64,000 nt of DNA from Cloeon dipterum (lineage: Eukaryota > Arthropoda > Insecta > Ephemeroptera > Baetidae). Below, in pieces: positions 55,346 through 64,000 of the stretch. The stretch lies in NCBI RefSeq assembly GCF_949628265.1, contig NC_088789.1, positions 26,095,883 through 26,159,882 on the forward strand, written 5' to 3'. How positions within the stretch are numbered: position 1 is the stretch's first letter; the number at the start of each line of letters is the position of its first letter. A program made the position numbers and the translations under genes. The notes beneath the pieces were generated by a model. The model searched no databases. It saw nothing but the letters and a program-made list of their open reading frames with translations, and had not been told where the DNA came from.

Positions 55346-58300
55346 ATGATGGGGTTGGCGTTAAAAGCTCTCACTCTATCGCTCTTAGCGAGCATACTAG
55401 TATTCCACGTGCATGGCGAATCAAGTACACGTAAGTTACTCATTTATTTTTACTATATATCTAGTGCTCTAAATTTTCTCGTTACTCCCTACTTTGATAT
55501 TCTGCTCAAAAGCTAAACATATTTTATTTAAATTCGTCTACAACATGTATTTTTGTACCAACATGCAATTATTAATTTGACAGAACTAAATGGAAACCAA
55601 CACGTTCTTTCAGGGCACTCTGATGCCATTGATAATGGTGATCAAGAGGCATTGTCTAGATCTGCAGGTTGGTTCAAAAATGAATGGCCCAGCAAAGAAT
55701 ACAATTACAAACGATTGACCGCTGATGAGCAAATTAACGACTTTCACGCAGAGCTAAATTCCGCTCAGCAAGGCGGTGGAATGAGCTCAAGAATCAACCT
55801 CGGCACAGGAGGATCACTTCGCAGAAGAGCTCGACAAGCCGATGGTGAAACCATTGAAACAGATCCTGACATATTCTCCGGAGTTTCTGCACTTGACACG
55901 AACCCTGGCAGCACTGGTAAGGCAGGTGGCACCGGCAGGCAAGGCGGCGGTGGTGGCGGCGGCGGCGGCGGCCCAGGAGGCGGTGGCGGTGGCCCAGGAG
56001 GCGGCGGCCCAGGAGGCGGTGGCGGTGGCCCAGGAGGCGGCGGCGGCGGTGGCGGTGGCCCAGGAGGCGGCGGCGGCGGCCCAGGAGGCGGTGGCGGTGG
56101 CCCAGGAGGCGGCGGCGGCGGTGGCGGTGGCCCAGGAGGCGGCGGCGGCCCAGGTGGAGGCGGCGGCGGCCCAGGAGGCGGTGGCGGTGGCCCAGGAGGC
56201 GGCGGCGGCGGCCCAGGAGGCGGCGGCCCAGGAGGCGGTGGCGGTGGCCCAGGAGGCGGCGGCGGCGGTGGCGGTGGCCCAGGAGGCGGCGGCGGTGGCC
56301 CAGGAGGCGGCGGCGGCGGCCCAGGAGGCGGCGGCCCAGGAGGCGGTGGCGGTGGCCCAGGAGGCGGCGGCGGCGGCCCAGGAGGCGGTGGCGGTGGCCC
56401 AGGAGGCGGCGGCGGCCCAGGTGGAGGCGGCGGCGGCCCAGGCGGCGGCGGTGGCGGCCCAGGAGGCGGCGGCGGCCCAGGAGGCGGCGGCGGTGGCCCA
56501 GGAGGCGGCGGCGGCGGCCCAGGAGGCGGTGGCGGTGGCCCAGGAGGCGGCGGCGGCGGTGGCGGTGGCCCAGGAGGCGGCGGCGGCGGCCCAGGAGGCG
56601 GTGGCGGTGGCCCAGGAGGCGGCGGCGGCGGTGGCGGTGGCCCAGGAGGCGGCGGCGGCGGCCCAGGAGGCGGCGGCCCAGGAGGCGGTGGCGGTGGCCC
56701 AGGAGGCGGCGGCGGCGGTGGCGGTGGCCCAGGAGGCGGCGGCGGCGGCCCAGGAGGCGGCGGCCCAGGAGGCGGTGGCGGTGGCCCAGGAGGCGGCGGC
56801 GGCGGTGGCGGTGGCCCAGGAGGCGGCGGCGGCCCAGGTGGAGGCGGCGGCGGCCCAGGAGGCGGTGGCCCCGGAGGCGGCGGCCCAGGAGGCGGCGGCC
56901 CAGGAGGCGGCGGCGGTGGCCCAGGAGGCGGCGGCGGTGGCCCAGGAGGCGGCGGCGGCCCAGGAGGCGGTGGCCCCGGAGGCGGCGGCCCAGGAGGCGG
57001 TGGCCCCGGAGGCGGCGGCGGTGGCCCAGGAGGCGGCGGCGGTGGCCCAGGAGGCGGCGGCGGTGGCCCAGGTGGAGGCGGCGGCGGTGGCCCAGGAGGC
57101 GGCGGCCCAGGAGGCGGCGGCCCAGGAGGCGGCGGCCCAGGAGGCGGTGGCCCCGGAGGCGGTGGCCCAGGAGGCGGCGGCGGCCCAGGAGGCGGCGGCG
57201 GCGGCCCAGGAGGCGGTGGCCCAGGAGGCGGTGGCCCCGGAGGCGGCGGCCCAGGAGGCGGCGGCCCAGGAGGCGGCGGCGGTGGCCCAGGAGGCGGCGG
57301 CGGCCCAGGAGGCGGCGGCCCAGGAGGCGGTGGCGCCGGAGGCGGTGGCCCAGGAGGCGGTGGCCCCGGAGGCGGCGGCCCAGGTGGAGGCGGCGGCGGT
57401 GGCCCCGGAGGCGGCGGCCCAGGAGGCGGCGGCCCAGGAGGCGGCGGCCCAGGAGGCGGCGGCCCCGGAGGCGGCGGCCCAGGAGGCGGCGGCCCAGGAG
57501 GCGGTGGCGCCGGAGGCGGTGGCCCAGGAGGCGGTGGCCCCGGAGGCGGCGGCCCAGGTGGAGGCGGCGGCGGTGGCCCCGGAGGCGGCGGCCCAGGAGG
57601 CGGCGGCCCAGGAGGCGGCGGCCCAGGAGGCGGCGGCCCCGGAGGCGGCGGCCCAGGTGGAGGCGGCGGCGGCCCAGGAGGCGGTGGCGGTGGCCCAGGA
57701 GGCGGTGGCCCAGGAGGCGGCGGCCCAGGAGGCGGCGGCCCAGGAAGCGGCGGCGGTGGCCCAGGAGGCGGCGGCGGCGGCGGCCCAGGTGGAGGCGGCG
57801 GCGGCCCAGGTGGAGGCGGCGGCGGTGGCCCAGGTGGAGGCGGCGGCCCAGGTGGAGGCGGCGGCGGTGGCCCAGGAGGCGGCGGCGGCGGTGGCCCAGG
57901 TGGAGGCGGCGGCGGCCCAGGTGGAGGCGGCGGCGGTGGCCCAGGAGGTGGTGGCCCCGGAGGCGGCGGCCCAGGTGGAGGCGGCGGCGGTGGCCCAGGA
58001 GGCGGCGGCCCAGGAGGTGGTGGCCCAGGAGGCGGCGGCGGCGGCCCCGGAGGTGGCGGCCCAGGAGGCGGCGGCGGTGGCCCAGGAGGCGGCGGCGGCC
58101 CAGGAGGCGGTGGCCCAGGAGGCGGCGGCCCAGGAGGCGGCGGCCCAGGAGGCGGTGGCCCAGGAGGCGGTGGCCCCGGAGGCGGCGGCCCAGGAGGCGG
58201 CGGCGGCCCAGGAGGCGGTGGCCCAGGAGGCGGTGGCCCCGGAGGCGGCGGCCCAGGTGGAGGCGGCGGCGGTGGCCCCGGAGGCGGCGGCCCAGGAGGC

Positions 58301-59043
58301 GGCGGCCCCGGAGGCGGCGGCGGTGGAGGTGGCGGAAGCCCAGGCGGCGGCGGCGGCGGTGGCAGCCAAGGCTGCAATTGCAACAACGGCAATTGGAACA
58401 ACTGGAACAATGGCAACAACTGCAACAACGGACACGGAGGTGAATAAGTCTGAAAACGCTTTTAAACAAGATGCTCATGTTGAATTGTTTGATGCTAAAA
58501 TTGAAAATTAAATATATATTTCACTCCAAAAATTTATTTAAAGCAGCTGCTAAATTTAATTTATGGACCGTGCTATCATAGCCTCTTTCATGTTGAAAAT
58601 TAAACTACTGCAATCTTAATATTACAGGCAACGGATTCGGGAGACCCGGATTTGGAAGACCCGGATTCGGCAGGCCTAACTTCGGTGGATGGAGGCCAGG
58701 TGGCTGTGGCGGAAGACCTTCAAGGCCGCCATTTGGACGTCCCCCTGCTTGGGGTTGCAACAAAAATAACTTCTTTGGAGTTTCACCCTGCGGATATCCA
58801 TCGCCTGCTCCGAGGGTGCAATGTAGTTTCATGAGCAATCCATTTGATGACCAATATAGCTATAATAACTGGGGCTCTTGGGGTTCGTCGGGTTCGTGGA
58901 ATAACTGGGGTGATTACGATGATTTTGGGGATTCCTGGAATAATAATTTCAACGATAATGGTAACGATAGTGACGACATTGGGGGGCTTCTTTGTGGCGG
59001 GGGAAAAGTTTTTTGCAATAGAAATTACTGTGGATGCGTTTAA
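55346..59043 (+). CDS. gene B3, giant silk-like GPGGGG repeat protein, 1108 aa
   Basis: Exons 55346-55430, 55614-58439 and 58628-59043; both introns are phase 1 as in A3 and the whole frame is open. The signal peptide, [16 protein letters not shown] region, RRRAR cleavage site and QADGE are kept. The Gly/Pro part runs from about residue 139 to 945, over four times the A3 tract, with units [12 protein letters not shown] and [10 protein letters not shown] and rare single Ala or Ser. The C-terminal exon keeps [20 protein letters not shown] and [16 protein letters not shown]. Keeping one frame through about 2.4 kb of repeat while unit number changes suggests selection. Probably an extracellular fibre, glue or coat protein. 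Repeat length should be treated with care, as such arrays are hard to assemble. Confidence 0.83.
55943..58362. repeat. expanded Gly/Pro codon repeat in B3
   Basis: About 2.4 kb of CCAGGAGGCGGCGGN-type units. A 174-bp higher-order unit marked by a rare Ala codon (GGCGCCGGA) at about 57331 and again at 57505 shows internal block duplication. Confidence 0.85.
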
Positions 59044-59469
59044 AGTGAAAAAGAGCACGTTTATTATTGCTGAAATATCGTTCAAGGCTGCTTCCGTTAA
59101 AGGAATCGATTGTTGTGTAATTGTTTGTAAGAATGTGCTGATATGAAAAATAAAAAGTGTAGACAATCTACCACATGTAGACAGTTACAAAACAAAGTAT
59201 TTTCCATTATGTATTCTCCCTTAAGTTATTTGTTTGATTTTGCAAAACGATTTACTTTTCCTTACACAAAATTAAATGGCAATTTGCTAGATAATCAGAT
59301 TTTTGCAAACAGAAAACTCCAAATAAAAATAACAGTTTAGAACTAAATCTTGATAATTTTTTCTTTGAAATGATATCAAATTTTAAAAAATGTATCTCGA
59401 AATTTTTCAAATAATAACCAGAAAAGTCACAAAAAACATTTTAATAAGCAAAAAATTCAACCTCCTGCG

Positions 59470-59660
59470 ACGCACTTGCCATAGGGGCAAAAGGTGTGGC
59501 TTGGAAAATTTCGTGTCTCTCTTGTCCTTGAAATCGGACGTCAGGTCGTTCACCTTTTGACGACAGCCCTGAACCAAGAGGCTTGTTCGCCGAAACCGCT
59601 CCCACCGGCGATCGTTTTTGAGTCGGATATCGATTGTGCCTGCCAGCTCACGGTCTTTTG
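59470..59660 (-). other. conserved antisense reading frame block, copy B
   Basis: Match of 43150-43370. The minus-strand frame DRELAGTIDIRLKNDRRWER to KDKRDT is kept, but an insertion after it puts FCPYGKC out of frame, and the upstream FERPVC part is deleted. Relic exon or regulatory block. Confidence 0.3.
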
Positions 59661-59664
59661 TTTG

Positions 59665-60190
59665 AATAAACTAATCGCATATTTAGGAGTCGAGAGCAGT
59701 ATAAATTTATTTTCAGTGCACCAATCTGGACACAAATGATTTTGAGCTAAAAGAGCAAAGCCACTTAAAAATTTTAGTTTCAATTTTGCAGATGTAAATT
59801 TCAAAATGTTTAAAGATTAAAAAAGGAACACTATTTAACAATTTTAATGATTAAAAGTATTCATTGGAGGAGAAAAAATGCCTAGTAACACCATGTCCAA
59901 AGTCATTAAAGTTATTCTATTCTATAAAGAAAACACGCATGAATTGGTGATTGGTAAATTTCACATCAAAAAGATTTTGGTAAAAAAAAAATACAACACC
60001 CACTTGCTGCCAGAGTCCGAGGGATTTTTTCACCATTTTTCCCTACTCCTCTCTACCCCTCCTCTGTGAATATTCGCTAAAGAGAAGGGAAAAAGTGAGA
60101 ATGGAGGTGGAAAATAGGCGGCGAAAATCCCTTCTCGTTCTTCATCTCACCAAAACTCGTTTTATTCTTTGAGAAGCAGCTCCAAAGAGT
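59665..60190. other. spacer upstream of B4
   Basis: Non-coding, collinear with 43440-43940. Confidence 0.45.
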
Positions 60191-60201
60191 TAACGACGAT
60201 G

Positions 60202-60260
60202 GTAAGCTTATCATTTAACTTGGCACTGGATACTATTTTCTTTTTTATGTGATAATCTAG
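60202..60260 (+). other. 59-nt intron in the B4 leader
   Basis: Same donor (ATG/GTAAGC), acceptor (CTAG/GG) and length as 43947-44005; the three-codon upstream frame (ATG GGC TCG TAA) is kept. Confidence 0.5.
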
Positions 60261-60291
60261 GGCTCGTAACAGCGCCAGAAAATCAATTAAG

Positions 60292-61117
60292 ATGGATTCG
60301 CGCATAGTCGTAGCAGTTGCTCTTATTTTAAACACTGTCGTTTGTGCTGACGTCAACAATGTCCATCAAAACAACAGCGTCGTCGAAGATGTTACACGTG
60401 AGTATTTTGTGACATAGTTATCTCAGTTAAGTTAAAAATTTGTTACAAATAGCCGTTTTTTCTCAATCTATTTAAAAATGGCTTCGAATTATGTGATGAC
60501 CAAAATAAAATATTTTTTGTTCTGATGGTTAAATTCTTTATTCCATTTCAGGCCCGTTGACTGAAAAACTAAGCCAGCAAAATGCGGGAATCAGGCATTT
60601 CCTAAAGACTGATTTCCCACCAAGAATTGGACCTTTGCAATCAGAAAAGACACAAGCTGAAAATTTTGCGGCAGAATTTCAACAATGGTATGACTACCAC
60701 TACGGAAATAGGCCTTCACCCGGTGGTAATCAACCTGGAGGAGGCAATCCCCCTGGAGGGGGTGGTCACCCAGGCTGGGGTAATAACCCTGGGGGAGGCA
60801 GTAATCCCGGAGGGGGTGGTCACCCTGGCTGGGGTAATAACCCTGGAGGAGGTGGATGTTCTAGAAATGGGCCTGCATGTGAGTCTTGCAACAGCTGTTG
60901 TTCGTGCTGTAATTCGTGCAGCCAATGCTCTTCTGGTAGATGTCAGCCCCCACCTCCGCCTCCTTGTCAAATGAACAGAAATAATTATTACGGTCGTGAT
61001 CTGCATTCAGGGTTTGAAGACTGGGGAAATCGATGGGCAGATAGAAATAACTGGAACTATCCACACTATGATAGCAATTATTACGGTCGTGGACTAGACT
61101 ACGATTCATATTATTAG
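60292..61117 (+). CDS. gene B4, secreted NPGGG-repeat Cys-rich protein, 223 aa
   Basis: Exons 60292-60397 and 60552-61117, phase 1. The signal peptide MDSRIVVAVALILNTVVCA is followed by DVNNVHQNNSVVEDV. The N-terminal TEKLSQQNAGIRHFLKTDFP and FAAEFQQW parts are kept. The repeat is reduced to about seven units, against about 25 in A4. The Cys cluster (CESCNSCCSCCNSCSQCSSG), PPPPPPC and the Tyr-rich tail are identical to A4. The contrast between a changing repeat and a fixed tail points to function in the tail, or to recent sequence exchange. AATAAA is at 61304. Confidence 0.83.
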
Positions 61118-61303
61118 GGTCGCAAATTTTTAAAGGTGATATTTGTCGGGCATTGGAAATGCAAAATACTTACATACTTATTTTTTCCCAATTGTAAACC
61201 GGACCTAGATGTATCAAGAACCAATTGATAGGTGTGATTGTAGTTTATAATAAAAAAAAACTATTGATGTATTGGTTTTATGCATTGCAAGGCTGTTGTA
61301 CTG

Positions 61304-61309
61304 AATAAA
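61304..61309 (+). terminator. poly(A) signal of gene B4
   Basis: AATAAACGCGTCA, as after A4. Confidence 0.55.
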
Positions 61310-61354
61310 CGCGTCATTAAAATTACGTATTTTTTGTTCATTTCACCTTTCTCA

Positions 61355-62730
61355 CTATATGATATACAGATTTCATTGGTACAAATTATAAATCATAAAA
61401 AGTATGTTAAAATGCCCTAGCAATAAATAATAAATAAGTTTTTTAGTTCTGTCTTCTCTATCTAATATTATTGTAAATTTAGATAAGAAATTCCGTAGTT
61501 ATGTTTGAAGCTCATAGTTTTTACATAAAAAAATCAACCGTAGTGAATATGATTCCTGCAATTTCCGCACGTCTGAAAAAAGTGGCATTTATAAACAACC
61601 TCAGCTAAAGTGCTTTCTATTGGATTTTTATGTCAATCTGCATTAGCGAAACATGACCAGAGGAGAATTTACTCCAGTAATCAGAAGTATGCAACACGCG
61701 AGACTACTGTGCCCAGCAGGTTGCCTATAGCTCAATAAATTTATAATTTTCAGCTCCGTTAGCTGAGAAAGCCTTTAACATTTACTAAATGCTTAAAAAA
61801 TAATCAAAACAAGTATTTTTTCAATATACAACCATTGTTAAGAGAATTAGGTTAAGTAAGCCTAAAATACGATGGATTTATGTTGCTAAAATCTAATTTT
61901 TTCTCTCGACATTCAATTTTTTATTCATGAAAAGTGCTTTTAATTTAAATTTCTGTTAAGTATTGATGTGATAAAAATTTAGGACTCTTAAATAATATAT
62001 TTTTTAATTTTTTCTACTCAAGAAAAGTCTAAAAGAATAATTTCCGCTGGTACATATGCAACACCAATGCGTAAATGTTGTGCAGGTTGCATAAATATAT
62101 GGTTTCATCATTTGGAGGTGCTAATTTAGCACCAAAATTGTGAATGACCACTTGAGCCAGCAAATTAATTTTTAAATAGCATGAATAAGCAATTAAGATT
62201 TTTATTACACAATATGGCTTCACCCAAAGACGAAAATCAAGAAAATAAAATAGGCAAAAATAGAATCAAACTAGCTCTTAGCTTTTTCTGCCCCTTCAGC
62301 AATCGTTCAGCAAGTTAACTCCACAAAGTATGCAGCATTCGAGAAGATAAATAAAATTTATATTTTTCTTTTCTAAATGGGATGCTTACAATTTTTGTCA
62401 CTCTTTGAAAATAATTCAAAAAATTAAAGGAATGAATTCATGGCCTAGGGGGAAATTATTGTGAGAGGGAACTTTCACAGTGCGGGGTTTTCCTTTGTTA
62501 CTCGTTTTCTCTTTCCGTTTGCACTCAAATCAGAAAAGTAGGATTTTTATGAAAAGTGCCTCTTAGAAAAAATAAAATCGCTCTAAAATCTATATTGAAT
62601 TAATTATATTTTCCAAACATGCAAATATAATACAGAAAAGTAGTTTAAAAAGTATAAAAACAGAATAAGAATAATTTTAAGAATACTAATCAACGCTCAG
62701 TTTAAAAATTTTCGTCTTTTGTCTTAAAAT
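61355..62730. other. intergenic, nothing certain
   Basis: AT-rich. A TTTTCAG/CTCCGTTAGCTGAGAAAGCC at about 61750 faintly resembles the start of A4/B4 exon 2, but the frame dies at once; possibly a relic. No scramblase 3' exon was found here. Confidence 0.4.
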
Positions 62731-62732
62731 AG

Positions 62733-64000
62733 CTACATTTGATCTAAAAATTCTTCATGAAGTCCCACTTTGTACTGCATCAATTTCATACAGGTACGGG
62801 CGTCTTCTGCGCTGTCATGTCCATCTCCTGTGAACAAAAAATGGATAATTTTTAATAAAAAAATTCAGAGGTTGTTTTATTTAGTCATTCGTACCGTCTT
62901 GGATGCTCTGATCGAGGAACCTTCTCGCCAACCACCACAGAGAATTTCTTTTGAAGGAATTTGAGTGTGGGAAAACGATGACTGTGTCGACAAGCTTGTC
63001 GTGGCTGAGCTGTAAATTAAATTCAAAAGATTAGATTAGATTTGAGGATGATTCGTGCTCATTTGATGGTCCCACAAAGATTGCAGGATCAGGAATAAAT
63101 TCTTGATTATTAAAGGCCGACTTTGACGAAAATTTTGAGCACTTGAATCGATTCTTGAGGGTCGAATTAGGTAAATTTGATATTTTTTCAACGAAAAGTC
63201 CAGCGTGACGCGCGTAGCACACGTGGAACTTTTTTGCCGCCAAATAATATGATCCTTTTTGCGCGAACTACGCAAGCGTAAGAGAAAAAAATATCAAATT
63301 TACTTAATCCGACCCTCAAGAATCGATTCGTGTGCTCAAAATTTTCGTCAAAGTCGGTCTTTAAGGGCTCCAAAACCTAAAAGATCGCGCGGCTAATTTC
63401 CCAGTTGGGTAAGACCTTGGTGTTTGAAGCCACCAACAAATGGCGCCACCTTATACTTTCGATTATAAGTTACTTCCGCTGCGATTTCAGACTCAATCAT
63501 GCCACTCTGCATTCTTCACTTAATATGGTTTCATTTGATGTTCTGAAAACCAAAATCGGTTGAGCCAATCACCGTGTAGAATCCTGAAAAGTATTTTTTT
63601 TAATAAAATCATTTCAGACATTTCTACGGTGAATGGCCGGATAGATTTTCGTTTTCAGCACGTATAAAGAAATCTTTCTAGAAGCAGGATGCACAGCAGC
63701 AGAATTAAGTCTTAAATCGCAGCGGAAGTGCCTTAAAATTAAATTTATGACGAAAGTACACGGTGGCGCCATCTGTTGGCGGCTTCAAACGTTAAGGTCT
63801 TACCCAACTGGTGAATTAGTTAGGAGCCCTTAATAATTAACATTTCTTACCTTTAGCGACTTTAAATCGTTGCCGATGCTGTGCCCAATCAAAATTGTGT
63901 CTTCTTTTATGAGCTCCAGCAAATCACTGTGAACCTCTCGCAAAGACTTGCTAGGTCCCTGTTCCATAATTTCCTCGTCGATTCCACTATGTTTGGTCAC
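62733..64000 (-). CDS. REXO1-like 3'-5' RNA exonuclease, C-terminal part
   Basis: Three minus-strand exons join in frame: 64000-63851 (continuing beyond the window), 63009-62895 and 62827-62733, with the stop at 62733-62735. The protein reads VTKHSGIDEEIMEQG, LGH-type Exo II motif ILIGHSIGNDLKSLK, then VDTVIVFPHSNSFKRNSL, and Exo III motif IQDGDGHDSAEDARTCMKLM, ending VGLHEEFLDQM. The GHSxxxDL Asp and the HDSAED His and Asp are catalytic-type residues of DEDDh exonucleases, and FPH plus IQD-x-x-GHDSAEDA-x-x-CM-x-LM fit the REXO1 branch rather than REXO5 or ISG20. Such enzymes trim RNA 3' ends, usually in the nucleus. The Exo I DxE motif must lie upstream, outside the window. Confidence 0.88.
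63110..63364. mobile_element. TTAA-flanked MITE 1 in REXO1-like intron
   Basis: The element spans 63114-63360 with inverted repeats of about 80 bp (AGGCCGACTTTGACGAAAAT at one end, the complement of AGACCGACTTTGACGAAAAT at the other). It is flanked by TTAA at 63110-63113 and 63361-63364. No coding capacity; piggyBac-like target choice. Confidence 0.78.
63361..63833. mobile_element. TTAA-flanked MITE 2, adjoining MITE 1
   Basis: The element spans 63365-63829 with long inverted ends (GGGCTCC, then CCAGTTGGGTAAGACCTT, then TTTGAAGCC and ATGGCGCCACC). TTAA lies at 63361-63364 and 63830-63833. Its left TTAA is also the right TTAA of MITE 1, so one element inserted into the target copy of the other. 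Confidence 0.78.

Larger units (their letters stand above)
50806..61354 (+). repeat. duplicated block B (copies B1 to B4)
   Basis: Collinear copy of block A on the same strand. It is longer mainly because of the expanded B3 repeat, a solo LTR and a hAT-type MITE. The left junction is within what was the A1 intron. Confidence 0.9.

Noticed and set aside
61745-61790. Possible third copy of A4/B4 exon 2
   Set aside because: Only about 20 bp resemble the exon start and the frame closes immediately.

Overview
The window is animal nuclear DNA, most likely from an insect or other hexapod. It is AT-rich with small GT-AG introns, TATA boxes about 30 bp upstream of likely starts, AATAAA poly(A) signals, secreted glycine-rich proteins encoded behind tiny signal-peptide exons, a phospholipid scramblase, a REXO1-type RNA exonuclease, and non-autonomous DNA transposons with clean target-site duplications. 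Species cannot be named from the sequence. No bacterial operon, CRISPR array or convincing tRNA was seen.

Layout. 1-7.9 kb: mostly intergenic, with a dispersed repeat, a small Cys-rich reading frame on the minus strand that may be a LINE 3' remnant, and a possible first exon near 3.9 kb. 7.9-9.9 kb: a four-exon secreted protein gene. 9.9-17 kb: intergenic, with a 5S-rRNA-derived SINE and a perfect 83-bp inverted repeat. 17.1-19.6 kb (minus): a long exon coding about 22 acidic 37-residue repeats. 22.4-36 kb: a Gly/Tyr-rich secreted protein gene and three beta-trefoil-like secreted protein genes, all carried by local duplication; one extra copy of the Gly-rich gene has only exons 2 and 3.

36.4-61.4 kb is the main feature. 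Four secreted-protein genes lie in a row: an Asn/Gly-rich gene, a His/Pro gene, a silk-like GPGGGG gene and an NPGGG/Cys-rich gene (here A1-A4). They occur again, in the same order and strand, as B1-B4 at 50.8-61.4 kb. Block B begins inside the A1 intron sequence, so B1 has no first exon, and it lies just after the fourth recognisable exon of a phospholipid scramblase gene whose last exons are not seen. B1 and B2 are frame-damaged. B3 has grown to about 1,108 residues against 465 in A3, while B4 has shrunk to 223 against 330 in A4. A solo LTR and a hAT-type MITE entered block B after the duplication; block A keeps the empty sites.

62.7-64 kb (minus): the C-terminal exons of a REXO1-like 3'-5' RNA exonuclease, with two TTAA-flanked MITEs side by side in one intron.

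The secreted genes share one plan: a first exon of 79-109 nt coding the signal peptide, then a phase-1 intron, then low-complexity body exons. This suggests an arthropod extracellular structural, adhesive, silk-like or eggshell gene cluster that is turning over quickly by duplication and repeat expansion. Tissue and function are inference.
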